DNA of 64,000 nucleotides from positions 1 to 64,000 of the forward strand of contig JAFQEA010000008.1 in NCBI GenBank assembly GCA_017399185.1, given 5' to 3'. Both the position numbers and the translations under genes were made by a program. The notes beneath the pieces were generated by a model. That model saw nothing but the letters and a program-made list of their open reading frames with translations, did not search any database and was not told where the DNA came from. Positions 42,934-52,658 of this stretch are shown piece by piece. Numbering within the stretch: position 1 is the first letter of the stretch; each line of letters starts with the position of its first letter. Source of the stretch: Clostridia bacterium (GTDB taxonomy: Bacteria > Bacillota > Clostridia > Christensenellales > Borkfalkiaceae).

Positions 42934-44217
42934 ATGCTTACTATTAAACAAGTATTTGAAGATACAATCGGACAAGAAATCGGCTTGAAGCCGGGTGATA
43001 TAATACTTTCCTTTGACGGCTTTGACTGTCAGGATATCCTTGATTACTATTATTTTGAATCAAAGGAATTTTTCACCATGCAAGTAAAGCGTGGTAAAAA
43101 GATACACGATATTGAAATCGAAAAGGACGAAGACGAACTTTTAGGTCTTTCCTTTGTTGACGACGGCCTGGCAATCAAGACCTGCCACAATAACTGCATT
43201 TTTTGCTTTGTTCAGCAGCTTCCTAAAGGCATGCGTGAAAGCTTGTATGTAAAAGACGACGACTTCCGTCAAAGCTTTTTATGCGGTAACTACGTAACGC
43301 TAACAAACGTTAGTGACGACGATATCGAAAGGCTTTTGCGCCTTAAGCTTTCACCTATGTACATATCGGTGCATTGTCTTTACGGCGACGTGCGCGAAAA
43401 AATGCTTAAAAACCGCTTTGCCGGCAGGCTTTATAGCATTATGGAGCGGCTTGACAAGGCAGGCATTACCATGCACGCGCAAATCGTGCTTGTTAAAAAC
43501 GTAAACGACGGCGACAAGCTTGATTATACATGCCACCAACTTGCAAAGCTTGAAAACCTTAAAACTTTAGCCGTTGTCCCGTGTGGGATTAGCGGTCACA
43601 GACAAGGACTTACAGCGATTGAAGACGTTGACGGCGATTATTCAGCCGCACTTATTGAGCAGGTTGAAAGGCTTAATAAGGAATGCGAAAAGCACTTTAT
43701 TTTTGCCGCAGATGATTTTTATATCCGTGCAAAGCTTGATTTCCCGCCGTATAAGGCGTACGGTGAGTTTGAGCAGATTGAAAACGGCGTGGGGATGTTC
43801 GCATCCTTTATGCACGATTTTGAAAAAGTAAGCCATAAATCGACCTATAGGCAGACTTTTTTAGTGGTAACGGGCGTTGCTGCATACCCGTTTATATCAA
43901 GCTATGCTAAAAAATGTGAGCAGCTTATCGACGGCTTAAAGGTACACGTTATCGCGCCCGAAAATGAATTTTTTGGCAAAACCATTACCGCAGCAGGGCT
44001 ATTAACAGGTAGGGATATTCTGGCTAAAATTAATCAAACCACCCAAGATTTTGACTGTATTATCTTGCCGAAAAATATGATGCGTGAAACCGAAAACGTC
44101 TTTTTGGACAACATGACGCTTGAAGAATTCGCGCAAAAATCAGGCAAAAAGGTTATGCTTATAAGCCCTGACGGCGCAAGCTTTTTCAAGGCGCTTGCGG
44201 GCGAAATCACAGAATAA
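42934..44217 (+). CDS. PDZ / radical-SAM-like DUF512 protein
   Basis: This 427-residue protein is the conserved clostridial neighbour of der. It has an N-terminal PDZ-like domain (EIGLKPGDIILSFDG near residue 14), a CxxxCxxC motif (CHNNCIFCFVQQLP near residue 82) resembling radical SAM enzymes, and the C-terminal DUF512 domain (FAADDFYIRA near 254). The function is unestablished. I start it at ATG 42934 rather than an in-frame site at 42883, since the latter lies in the terminator. No Shine-Dalgarno is present; the -10 box is almost at the ATG. A dispersed motif copy is read through at 43832-43863. Confidence 0.85.
   Translation: MLTIKQVFEDTIGQEIGLKPGDIILSFDGFDCQDILDYYYFESKEFFTMQVKRGKKIHDIEIEKDEDELLGLSFVDDGLAIKTCHNNCIFCFVQQLPKGMRESLYVKDDDFRQSFLCGNYVTLTNVSDDDIERLLRLKLSPMYISVHCLYGDVREKMLKNRFAGRLYSIMERLDKAGITMHAQIVLVKNVNDGDKLDYTCHQLAKLENLKTLAVVPCGISGHRQGLTAIEDVDGDYSAALIEQVERLNKECEKHFIFAADDFYIRAKLDFPPYKAYGEFEQIENGVGMFASFMHDFEKVSHKSTYRQTFLVVTGVAAYPFISSYAKKCEQLIDGLKVHVIAPENEFFGKTITAAGLLTGRDILAKINQTTQDFDCIILPKNMMRETENVFLDNMTLEEFAQKSGKKVMLISPDGASFFKALAGEITE
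43832..43863 (-). repeat. Dispersed motif copy inside the DUF512 gene
   Basis: AAATCGACCTATAGGCAGAC then TTTTTT, translated as KSTYRQTF. This is a close match to the intergenic copies. Confidence 0.6.
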
Positions 44218-44285
44218 GACTAACGAAAAAAGGCAGAGCCTTTACACATAAAACCAATAAAACAACTACAATTCGGAGAAATAAA

Positions 44286-45596
44286 ATGAAACCTATCGTA
44301 GCCATTGTTGGCAGACCAAACGTTGGCAAGTCAACGTTTTTCAATAAAATAACGGGTACAAAAATCGCCATCGTTGAAGACAGACCCGGCGTTACCCGTG
44401 ACCGCATCTATTGCGATGCAGAGTGGTGCGGCTATAATTTTACCTTAATCGACACAGGCGGTATTGAGCTTAAAAGCGAAGACCAAATGTGGAATCATAT
44501 CAAAAAGCAGGCTGAAATCGCTATTGATACGGCTGACGTTATTATCTTTATGTGCAGCGCAAAGGAAGGCGTAACCACGGCGGATAGGGAAGTTGCAGAT
44601 AAGCTTCGCCGCAGTAAAAAGCCTATCGTTTTAGTTGTTAATAAGCTTGATAATTACCGTCCGCAGGACTTGTTTGAGTTCTATGAACTCGGTCTTGGCG
44701 ACCCTATCGGCACGTCGGCAGAACAATCCAAGGGCTTTGGCGATTGCTTGGAAGAAGTCTGCAAGCATTTTTCAAAGGTCGAAGAAGAAGACGATGAAGA
44801 AGTTATCAAAATTGCCGTTGTCGGCAAGCCAAATGCGGGCAAGTCAAGTCTTGTCAACGCGATTTTAGGCTACGACAGAACAATCGTTTCCGACATATCG
44901 GGTACGACAAGGGACGCAATCGATACCGACTTTGAGCTAAACGGACAAAAATATAAAATCATTGATACCGCAGGTATCAGGCGTAAGCGCGCCGTTGACG
45001 AAGACGTTGAGTACTACTCCGTAGTACGTGCTTTTGGTGCAGTTCGCCGTGCAGACGTTTGTCTGCTAGTTGTTGACAGCACGCAAGGGTTGACTGAACA
45101 AGACGTAAAAATTGCAGGCTATATTCACGAGCAAGGCAAGCCGTCGCTTATCGTTATGAATAAGTGGGACGCCGTCGAAAAGGACACTTTTACAATCGAA
45201 GATTTCAAAAAGAAATTAAACGCCGACCTTGCGTTTATGGATTATTATAAATCAATCTTTATTTCAGCAAAGACGGGTCAACGCGTTCCAAAGACGTTAG
45301 AGCTTGCGCTTGAATCACTTTCAAACGCAAAACGCCGTATCACAACGGGTACGTTAAACGACGTTATCACCGACGCTGTTCGCATGAACGAACCGCCTTC
45401 ATACCACGGCAGAAGATTAAAAATTTACTATTCGGTGCAGGATATGGTTTGTCCGCCAACCTTCGTTATTTTTGTTAACAGCGCCGATTTAGTGCATTTT
45501 TCATACCGCCGTTATCTTGAAAACGTTATCAGAAAGGCTTTTGACTTTGCTGGTACGCCAATCAGAATTCATTTCAGGGAAAAGAGCGAGGAATAA
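44286..45596 (+). CDS. der: Ribosome-assembly GTPase Der (EngA)
   Basis: This 436-residue GTPase with two tandem G domains assists 50S subunit maturation. The first P-loop is GRPNVGKST (residues 8-16) and the second GKPNAGKSS (near 181), each with DTGG/DTAG and NKxD motifs (VNKLDNY, MNKWDAV). The C-terminal KH-like domain is complete. CGGAG precedes the ATG. The stop codon overlaps the plsY start by one base. The DUF512-der-plsY order is usual in Clostridia. Confidence 0.96.
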   Translation: MKPIVAIVGRPNVGKSTFFNKITGTKIAIVEDRPGVTRDRIYCDAEWCGYNFTLIDTGGIELKSEDQMWNHIKKQAEIAIDTADVIIFMCSAKEGVTTADREVADKLRRSKKPIVLVVNKLDNYRPQDLFEFYELGLGDPIGTSAEQSKGFGDCLEEVCKHFSKVEEEDDEEVIKIAVVGKPNAGKSSLVNAILGYDRTIVSDISGTTRDAIDTDFELNGQKYKIIDTAGIRRKRAVDEDVEYYSVVRAFGAVRRADVCLLVVDSTQGLTEQDVKIAGYIHEQGKPSLIVMNKWDAVEKDTFTIEDFKKKLNADLAFMDYYKSIFISAKTGQRVPKTLELALESLSNAKRRITTGTLNDVITDAVRMNEPPSYHGRRLKIYYSVQDMVCPPTFVIFVNSADLVHFSYRRYLENVIRKAFDFAGTPIRIHFREKSEE

Positions 45597-46387
45597 TGAA
45601 CTTTATTGACTTGTGGTGGCAGTTTGCGCTACTTATTATTGGCTCCTACCTATACGGTAGCGTCAATAACGCAATCTTAATAACCGGGCTTATGGGTAAG
45701 GATATCCGAAAGGTTGGTAGCGGCAACCCCGGCACGATGAACGTCAGCCGTAACTTCGGGCTTAAAATCGGCGTTCTTGTTTTAGCGCTTGATATGCTAA
45801 AGGGTGTAGTTCCAACGCTTATTGCCGTACTTATTTTTAAGGGCAAGACCTTTGAATATTCAACCCTACCCGTATCGGTCATGGCAAAGTACATGGCAGG
45901 CTTTTTCGTTGTGCTTGGGCATATCTTCCCTGCGTATTATCACTTTAAGGGTGGTAAGGGCATCGCAACGACAATCGGCGTGTTTTTGGTTTGTGACTTT
46001 TTAGTTGGTGCAATCTTTGCAATCGTTGCGCTTTGCTTTATCCTTGTCACAAGGATTGGCTCAATGGGTTCGTTTTTAGCGACCACGCCCCCCGCAATTT
46101 TCGCCTGTTTAGAACTTTATAACAAATACTTCCTTGACGAGCCCGTGCTTGAATACGGCTTAACGTACATCATTATTGCAAATATGTTCGTTTTGGGTAT
46201 AGTTGCTTTAACCTGGGTTGCCCATCGCGAAAATATAAAGCGGCTTTTATCCGGCGAAGAACACCCAACCGAGTGGCTTCAAATGATAAGGGATATTAAG
46301 CTTAAAAAAGCTGCAAAAAAGGCGGCTTTAAAGGTTGAAGAAAATTTGGATAGTTGTGCTGACGGGGCAGACGACAAAGCAGGTTAA
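45596..46387 (+). CDS. plsY: Acyl-phosphate:glycerol-3-phosphate acyltransferase PlsY
   Basis: This 263-residue membrane enzyme makes lysophosphatidic acid from acyl-phosphate. Three conserved loops are visible: GSxNPGTMN (near residue 42), the HIFPAYYHFKGGKGIATT region near residue 103, and TWVAHREN near 208. The C-terminal tail beyond residue 220 is charged and longer than in most homologues (typically about 200-220). Translation is coupled to der through a TAATG junction. Confidence 0.94.
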   Translation: MNFIDLWWQFALLIIGSYLYGSVNNAILITGLMGKDIRKVGSGNPGTMNVSRNFGLKIGVLVLALDMLKGVVPTLIAVLIFKGKTFEYSTLPVSVMAKYMAGFFVVLGHIFPAYYHFKGGKGIATTIGVFLVCDFLVGAIFAIVALCFILVTRIGSMGSFLATTPPAIFACLELYNKYFLDEPVLEYGLTYIIIANMFVLGIVALTWVAHRENIKRLLSGEEHPTEWLQMIRDIKLKKAAKKAALKVEENLDSCADGADDKAG

Positions 46388-46413
46388 GCTGCATATAAAT
46401 TGCAAAATATTAA

Positions 46414-46440
46414 GATAATCCACCTATAGACGGACTTTTT
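46414..46440 (-). repeat. Dispersed motif copy
   Basis: GATAATCCACCTATAGACGG plus CTTTTT, 27 bp after plsY. Confidence 0.65.
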
Positions 46441-46471
46441 GTTTAATTTATAGGTGATACGGTATCAGATT

Positions 46472-47395
46472 ATGGATAAAAAATTTAATCAAAACCAAAC
46501 AAATCAAGCGCCGAAAAAAATAAGCTACAGGTTAAGCGGTGCGTTTTCAGCCGCTATGATTTGTTATATATTTGTTGCACTTATTTTTGGGCTTATCACG
46601 CAAAGCCTTGATAATATGGAAGCCTTTCAAAAGAGCACGGCGTATATTTTGCTTAACTACTTTTTGGTTAGTATTTCACTTGTTTTAGGGTGCGGATATA
46701 CGCTTTTCCGCAACAAGGTAAAGCCCTTTGACGCGGTTAATTTTAAGCTTGACTGGCGTTTTTCTGTAGTTATACTTTTGGTCTTTGTCGGCAGCTATTT
46801 TGGTTTATCAAGGCTTAATGATGCGTTCGTTTCTATCTTTGAAAAATTCGGCTACGTCCCTGACGAGCTTAAGCTCCCGCAAAAGTCGCCACTTAACGTC
46901 ATTTTAACTATAATAACCGTTGCACTTTTACCTGCCGTGTGTGAAGAATTTTTATTCCGCGGATTAATCTTGAACGGAACAAAGTGGCTTGGCGGGTTAG
47001 CGGCTGTTTTAATTTCAGCAGGCTGCTTTTGTATTTATCATATGTCGCCATACCAAACTGCTTACCAGTTTGTTATGGGGTTAATTTACGGCTTGATTGC
47101 ACTTAAAAGCCAAAGCCTGTTACCTACGGTAATATTACATTTTTTAAACAATTTATTCGTTATACTTTGGTATTATTTCTTCCCAAGCTTTGCAATAACC
47201 GGCACGTGGCAGATAGTAACCACTATCCTTGGCGTATTGGCTATCGTTGGCGCAATTATTTTATGCTTTGTATTTAACAAGCAAAGGGTTGAAAAATCAC
47301 CGCTTACAAAGCAAGAAAATTTAGACTTTTGTATCAATATAATCCCAGGTGCGTTCTTGTGCCTGGTTGTCTGGGTTTCAAACCTGTTTTTATAA
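46472..47395 (+). CDS. CPBP-family intramembrane metalloprotease
   Basis: This 307-residue membrane protein of the CAAX-protease/bacteriocin-processing (CPBP, Abi) family has the catalytic EEFLFRG motif (near residue 160) and the second motif HMSPYQ (near 190), and a final HFLNN near residue 221. About seven to eight helices are predicted. ATG 46472 is chosen; a GTG at 46454 would add six residues and lies in the ribosome binding site. Possible roles include processing of secreted peptides or membrane proteins. It is followed 9 bp later by rlmH. Confidence 0.9.
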   Translation: MDKKFNQNQTNQAPKKISYRLSGAFSAAMICYIFVALIFGLITQSLDNMEAFQKSTAYILLNYFLVSISLVLGCGYTLFRNKVKPFDAVNFKLDWRFSVVILLVFVGSYFGLSRLNDAFVSIFEKFGYVPDELKLPQKSPLNVILTIITVALLPAVCEEFLFRGLILNGTKWLGGLAAVLISAGCFCIYHMSPYQTAYQFVMGLIYGLIALKSQSLLPTVILHFLNNLFVILWYYFFPSFAITGTWQIVTTILGVLAIVGAIILCFVFNKQRVEKSPLTKQENLDFCINIIPGAFLCLVVWVSNLFL

Positions 47396-47404
47396 GGCTA
47401 AACT

Positions 47405-47875
47405 ATGCTTAAGATAAACATTATTGCCATTGGGCGCGTAAAAGAAGAATATTTTAAGGGTGGGATAGACGAGTATATCAAGCGTTTATCACGCTTTTGC
47501 GCGGTCAATTTGATTGAGCTTAAGGAAGAAAATTATACCAACCCCACCGATAGCCAAATACAAAAAATCATTGAAGTAGAAGGCGATAGCATACTTAAAA
47601 AGCTTAAAGGTGAAGTCGTTTCGATGTGTATCGAAGGCGAAAAGATATCTTCAAAGCAGTTTGCCGACTACATAAAAACACAGCTTGATAAGGGGCAGGA
47701 GCTTACTTTTGTTATAGGTGGTTCATACGGGCTTGATAAACGGGTTAAGGATTTATCAAGCAAAAAGCTGTCGTTTTCCCACATGACCTTTCCGCACACA
47801 ATGTTCAGACTTATGTTTGTCGAACAGCTTTACCGTGCGTTCACAATAATTAATAATACGAGCTACCACAAATGA
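47405..47875 (+). CDS. rlmH: 23S rRNA pseudouridine-1915 N3-methyltransferase RlmH
   Basis: This 156-residue SPOUT methyltransferase has FVIGGSYGLDKRV (near residue 100) and the C-terminal FRLMFVEQLYRAFTI segment with a SYHK tail, which are diagnostic. It modifies helix 69 of 23S rRNA. AAGG precedes the ATG. Its stop codon overlaps the tadA start by four bases (ATGA). Confidence 0.96.
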   Translation: MLKINIIAIGRVKEEYFKGGIDEYIKRLSRFCAVNLIELKEENYTNPTDSQIQKIIEVEGDSILKKLKGEVVSMCIEGEKISSKQFADYIKTQLDKGQELTFVIGGSYGLDKRVKDLSSKKLSFSHMTFPHTMFRLMFVEQLYRAFTIINNTSYHK

Positions 47876-48351
47876 AACAGCGTTTTATGAAAATGGCGAT
47901 TAATCAAGCTATAGCCGCACTTTCCAAGGGGGAAGTCCCTATTGGTGCGGTTATCGTTAGGGATGATAAGGTCATTGCCAAAGCCCACAATTTAAGACAA
48001 ACAAAGCAGATTGCAACCTACCACGCGGAAGTTTTAGCAATAGATAAAGCCTGCAAAAAATTAAAAAGCTGGCGGCTTGATGAGTGCGAAATGTACGTCA
48101 CGTTAGAGCCCTGCATTATGTGCGCTGGCGCTATCACCAACGCAAGGCTTAAAAAGGTTTACTTTGGCGCGTACGAGCCTAACGGCGGTGCTTGCGAAAG
48201 CAGATTCAAGCTTTTATCCGAAGGCGTTTTAAACCACACCACCGAGTTTGAAGGCGGCGTTATGCAAGAAGAATGCTCAAAGCTGATAACCGACTTTTTC
48301 AAAAAACGGCGCGCTGAAAATTCAAACGCCCAATCAGGTAACAACAAATAA
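47872..48351 (+). CDS. tadA: tRNA-specific adenosine deaminase
   Basis: This 159-residue zinc deaminase converts A34 to inosine in tRNA-Arg. HAEVLAI (near residue 52) provides the zinc His and catalytic Glu, and EPCIMCAGA (near 81) provides the two zinc cysteines. The start overlaps rlmH. It is followed by pth after 15 bp. Confidence 0.95.
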   Translation: MKQRFMKMAINQAIAALSKGEVPIGAVIVRDDKVIAKAHNLRQTKQIATYHAEVLAIDKACKKLKSWRLDECEMYVTLEPCIMCAGAITNARLKKVYFGAYEPNGGACESRFKLLSEGVLNHTTEFEGGVMQEECSKLITDFFKKRRAENSNAQSGNNK

Positions 48352-48366
48352 ACAGGTCAGTTAATT

Positions 48367-48942
48367 ATGAAAATAGTATTTGGGCTTGGTAACCCTGATA
48401 AAAAGTACCTTACAACATATCATAATTTGGGGTTTATCGTTGCGGATAAGCTTGCGGCAGAGCTTGGGCTTAATTTTAGGCTTAAGTCGCTTTTAAGATG
48501 CACGATGGCAAAGGGCGTATATAGGGGCGAGCAGGTTATAATCGTTAAGCCCACAATCTATATGAATTTAAGCGGTGAATGCGTAAAGGCCGTCAAAAAC
48601 TACTTTAACGTTGATAATAAGGATATCGTTGTTGTCTATGACGATTTGGATATTGATATCGGTTTGATAAAATATAGACCGCGCGGCAGTAGCGGTACGC
48701 ATAACGGCATGCGTAATATTACAGCTTGTCTTAAAACCGAAGACTTTGCGCGCGTACGCGTTGGCACTAAACGTGAAAACCCATTAATCCCAGTTGTTGA
48801 TTACGTTTTGTCCAATATCCCTGAAAGCCAATACCCAAGCTTTAACGAGTCGACAACCCGCGCAAAAGAGTGCGTATTAGACTTTATCCAAGGCAAAACG
48901 CACGACGACTTAATGCAAAAATATAACGGACAAAAGGCATAA
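48367..48942 (+). CDS. pth: Peptidyl-tRNA hydrolase
   Basis: This 191-residue enzyme recycles peptidyl-tRNA. GLGNPDKKYLTTYHN (near residue 5) contains the catalytic His, and KPTIYMNLSG (near 62) and YDDLDID (near 91) are standard. The family's usual GxxGHNG motif is SSGTHNGMRN here. The pth-mfd-foldase order that follows is common in Firmicutes. Confidence 0.95.
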   Translation: MKIVFGLGNPDKKYLTTYHNLGFIVADKLAAELGLNFRLKSLLRCTMAKGVYRGEQVIIVKPTIYMNLSGECVKAVKNYFNVDNKDIVVVYDDLDIDIGLIKYRPRGSSGTHNGMRNITACLKTEDFARVRVGTKRENPLIPVVDYVLSNIPESQYPSFNESTTRAKECVLDFIQGKTHDDLMQKYNGQKA

Positions 48943-48983
48943 AAACAAAAAGACAAGCGCTTTTATAAAAATATAAAAAATGG

Positions 48984-49012
48984 GCGATAATCAACCTATA
49001 GGGGCACTTTTT
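48984..49012 (-). repeat. Dispersed motif copy
   Basis: CGATAATCAACCTATAGGGG then CACTTTTTA, between pth and mfd. Confidence 0.7.
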
Positions 49013-49053
49013 AGCTCCAAATTATTGCCTAAAAACTTATTTTTTAGTAGATT

Positions 49054-52000
49054 ATGCTAATAAAATATATACAACCTAAAATTGATAGTGATTTAAAAAA
49101 TCTCTATTTTGATACCCGCAGTGGAAGTTCTACTGCGGTATTTGGCGTTTCAATGCCACTTGCAGGATACATTATTTCCAACCTTGACGGAAAGGTGCTT
49201 GTCCTTTGTAAGGACGGGGTAACCGCAAAGGCTTTGGCGACGGAAATCACAAGCTTTACAGGTGAAGATGCGGTATATCTTAACCCTAAAGATGACGTTT
49301 TGCTTTACAAAAAGTTTTACAACCGTGAAAGCCTATTTGCCCGTATCACCGCGCTTGAAAAAATCCAAAGCGGCGCACGCTTTGTGACGGCAATCACAGA
49401 ATCGCTTTTACAGTTGATGCCTAAAAAGCTTGACAAAATAAAGCTTTCAATCGGCACGGAATATTATCTGCAATCGCTTTTAAAGGATATTGTCAAAATG
49501 GGCTACAAGCGTTGTGAGTTTGCACAAAACAAGGGCGAGTTTGCACTCCGTGGCGATATTTTTGAAATCTTCCCGATAAACAGTGAAGACGCTTTCAGGT
49601 GTGACTTTTTCGGTGATGAGATAGAAAAGATTAAGATTTTAGACGTTGATACCCATATCGGCGGCGAAGAAATCAGACAGTTTGAGATTTTGCCCGCTAT
49701 TGATTTTTGTATTGAAAAAGACCAAGTTAACGGGCTTATAGACCGACTTAATCAATCTAAAAGCAAGGTTAAAACCTTGCATCAATCTGTAAAAACACGC
49801 CAGATTTGCCAGGAGCTTTGTGAGCTTTTGGAAAGTGACAATTTATCCGACTCTTCTTTATCTTATCTGTATCCGTTATTAAATAGTACGTGCGACAGCA
49901 TTTTTGATATTTTCACGGGCGATATCACCGTCGTGTTTATCGAGCCAAAGTTAATTGGCGAAAACGGTAATTCGGTTGTAAGTGAGCATACTGAAAGATG
50001 CTTGGCCTTGTCCCGCGCAGGCGAAGCCTTGGATTTTACAATCAATCAAATTACAGACCTTAATAAGCTTTTCAGAAGCCTTACTTCTAAAAAATGTTTA
50101 GCTTTACAAAACATTACGGCGGCAACGTCCTTCTTTACGCCCAATAAAACCTTAAGGATAAATTCAAGCCCGATTACCCGCTACACAACCCGTCAGGAAG
50201 ATTTATCGCGTGACCTTTTTGCTTGGCAAAAGTCGGGCTATAGGGCGGTTATCGCGGCGGGAACGGCTGAAAGGGCTAACCGTTTAAAGGATAATTTATA
50301 TCAAAACGGCATTTTGGCAAGCATAACCGAAACCCCTTACGATACACCGGGCGTGTATATTGTACCTACGCAGCTTGGTAACGGCTTTATACTTCACGGC
50401 GAAAAGCTTGTTGTGCTTGGTACAAGTGACTTGTTCGTCAGCGCAATTCCAAAAAATAAGCTGATAAAGCGAAGAAAAGACACCTTCTCCGCCCCCGAAA
50501 TAGGCGATTTTGCCGTACACGAAATCCACGGCATTGGTCTTATCCGCGGCACGGAAAGAATTTCCACACTGGAAGGCACTAAAGATTACATTGCAATCGA
50601 ATACGCCGGCGGCGACTTTTTATACGTCCCGACCGAGCAAATGGATAAGCTGACCAAATATCTTGGCGGCGATAAATCCCCACACCTTAACAAAATTGGC
50701 GGTACGGAATTTGATAAGATTAAGCAGCGGGTTAGAGAATCAATCTCCCGCATGACCATTAACCTTAAAAAGCTGTACAAAGACCGCGCAACTAAAAAAG
50801 GCTTTGCCTTTTCACCCGATAGTGAATTCACCAAAGAGTTTGAAGACAGCTTTGAGTTTGATTTAACCGAAGATCAAGCCCAGTCGGCGTTAGAAATTAA
50901 GCGCGATATGGAAAGCGATAAGATAATGGACAGGCTTTTAATGGGTGACGTAGGCTTTGGCAAAACTGAAGTTGCCTTGCGCGCAGCCTTTAAAGCCGTT
51001 ATGGACTTAAAGCAGGTTGCAATCATGTGCCCAACCACGATATTAAGCGAACAGCATTTCAGGACGGCAACCGCGCGCTTTAAAGATTTTGGCGTAAAAA
51101 TTGCACTCCTTAACCGCTTTGTTTCACCTAAAAAAATCAAGCAGTACGTTGAAGGTATAAAGGACGGCACTTACAGCATAATCATTGGCACGCATAGAAT
51201 ACTTGGCAAGGACGTTGAATTCAAGGATTTAGGTCTTTTAATTTTGGACGAAGAACAAGCCTTTGGCGTTGAAGCAAAAGAAAAGCTCCGTTCAATAAAA
51301 AACAGCGTTGACACACTTACAATGACGGCAACGCCAATCCCAAGAACGCTTCATATGTCCTTATCGGGTATCCGTGATATGAGCCTTATCAACACCCCGC
51401 CCGTTAAGCGCGTACCCGTACAGACTTACGTTTTGGAAGAAAGCGACGCGCTTATTAAAGACGCCGTTTTAAAGGAGCTTGCGCGCGGCGGTCAGACTTT
51501 TATTTTATATAACCGCGTTGAAACGATTGATAGCTTTTATCGACATATAGCCCAACTTTTGCCCGAAGCCAAGATAGTTATCGGCCACGGTCAAATGAAA
51601 AAGGAACAGCTTGAAAATAACGTTATGGCATTTTTCAGGGGCGAGTACAACGTGCTTATTTGTACCACCATTATTGAAAACGGTATTGACCTGCCTAACG
51701 CCAATACGCTTATCGTTATCGACGCCGATAACTTTGGTCTTTTCACCCTTTACCAGCTAAAAGGAAGGGTTGGCAGAAGCGACCGCATAGCCCACGCTTA
51801 CTTTACCTTTAAGCCCAATAAGGTCTTAACCGACGTTGCTTACAAGCGCCTGTCAACGCTTACCGAGCACACCCAGCTTGGCAGCGGCTATAAGATTGCC
51901 ATGCGCGATTTGGAAATCCGCGGTGCGGGCAACGTTTTAGGTAAGGAACAGCACGGCCACATGGATAAAATCGGGTACGAGCTGTATTCCAAGCTTTTAA

Positions 52001-52488
52001 GAGAACAGCTTGGCGAAGTAACAAAGGACTATCAGACCGAGCTTGACGTCCGTTTGGATGCGTTTATCCCCAACGAGTATATTTCGGTTTCCACGTCCAG
52101 AATGGACGCCTACAAAAATATTGCTGAAATTTCAAGTGAAGCCGACAAGCAAAATATCATAAAACAGCTTACCACGCTTTATGGCAAAATTCCACACCAG
52201 GTCAGCAATCTTATCAGTATAGCAGAGCTTAAGTACCTTTGCCAGAAAGCAGAAGTTATCAAGGTTGAAATTTCAAAGCAAAAAGCACAGCTTATCCTAA
52301 AGGATATTAACACGCTTAAAAACTGCGGCATATCGGACGGATTGGTAAAATACAAGCTTGTTGCGACCTTAAGCTTTGGCACTAATCCGATGGTTACGAT
52401 ACAGCAAGGGGCTAAAAGTTCGGAGTATAATTTGGGTTTAGTTACGGAATTTTTAAAATTTTCGTTAACAAATAGTAATTTGATTTAA
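49054..52488 (+). CDS. mfd: Transcription-repair coupling factor Mfd
   Basis: This 1144-residue ATP-dependent translocase removes stalled RNA polymerase and recruits UvrA. It has the UvrB-like N-terminal modules, the RNA polymerase interaction domain (DFAVHEIHGIG near 486), helicase motifs (GDVGFGKTE near 630, DEEQAFG near 732, TATPIPRTLHMS near 760), and a TRG/RecG-like end. No clear Shine-Dalgarno precedes the ATG. Three stretches resembling the dispersed motif lie inside the gene at about 49725, 50228 and 51535. Confidence 0.96.
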   Translation: MLIKYIQPKIDSDLKNLYFDTRSGSSTAVFGVSMPLAGYIISNLDGKVLVLCKDGVTAKALATEITSFTGEDAVYLNPKDDVLLYKKFYNRESLFARITALEKIQSGARFVTAITESLLQLMPKKLDKIKLSIGTEYYLQSLLKDIVKMGYKRCEFAQNKGEFALRGDIFEIFPINSEDAFRCDFFGDEIEKIKILDVDTHIGGEEIRQFEILPAIDFCIEKDQVNGLIDRLNQSKSKVKTLHQSVKTRQICQELCELLESDNLSDSSLSYLYPLLNSTCDSIFDIFTGDITVVFIEPKLIGENGNSVVSEHTERCLALSRAGEALDFTINQITDLNKLFRSLTSKKCLALQNITAATSFFTPNKTLRINSSPITRYTTRQEDLSRDLFAWQKSGYRAVIAAGTAERANRLKDNLYQNGILASITETPYDTPGVYIVPTQLGNGFILHGEKLVVLGTSDLFVSAIPKNKLIKRRKDTFSAPEIGDFAVHEIHGIGLIRGTERISTLEGTKDYIAIEYAGGDFLYVPTEQMDKLTKYLGGDKSPHLNKIGGTEFDKIKQRVRESISRMTINLKKLYKDRATKKGFAFSPDSEFTKEFEDSFEFDLTEDQAQSALEIKRDMESDKIMDRLLMGDVGFGKTEVALRAAFKAVMDLKQVAIMCPTTILSEQHFRTATARFKDFGVKIALLNRFVSPKKIKQYVEGIKDGTYSIIIGTHRILGKDVEFKDLGLLILDEEQAFGVEAKEKLRSIKNSVDTLTMTATPIPRTLHMSLSGIRDMSLINTPPVKRVPVQTYVLEESDALIKDAVLKELARGGQTFILYNRVETIDSFYRHIAQLLPEAKIVIGHGQMKKEQLENNVMAFFRGEYNVLICTTIIENGIDLPNANTLIVIDADNFGLFTLYQLKGRVGRSDRIAHAYFTFKPNKVLTDVAYKRLSTLTEHTQLGSGYKIAMRDLEIRGAGNVLGKEQHGHMDKIGYELYSKLLREQLGEVTKDYQTELDVRLDAFIPNEYISVSTSRMDAYKNIAEISSEADKQNIIKQLTTLYGKIPHQVSNLISIAELKYLCQKAEVIKVEISKQKAQLILKDINTLKNCGISDGLVKYKLVATLSFGTNPMVTIQQGAKSSEYNLGLVTEFLKFSLTNSNLI
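50228..50257 (+). repeat. Dispersed motif-like copy inside mfd
   Basis: AAAAGTCGGGCTATAGGGCG then GTTATCGCGG, read as KSGYRAVIA, the same frame as the citXG copy. Confidence 0.45.
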
Positions 52489-52506
52489 AAAACAACCCCA
52501 AAAGCC

Positions 52507-52535
52507 TTGATTTAGTTTAGTTTATTTAGTATAAT
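52507..52535 (+). promoter_or_regulatory. Promoter for the foldase lipoprotein
   Basis: TTGATT (52507-52512), 17 bp spacer, TATAAT (52530-52535). The leader of about 115 nt contains GCCC-ATATC-GGGC and ends in AGGAGAG. Confidence 0.7.
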
Positions 52536-52658
52536 AATCGGGTACAAACGCTCAAAATCCCATTTTGCGGGTTTTTCACAGCAAAACGGCAGGGCGTTAA
52601 TCGCAAAGTTATTTTTATCGCCCATATCGGGCAGCACAATACCGACTAGGAGAGTCTT

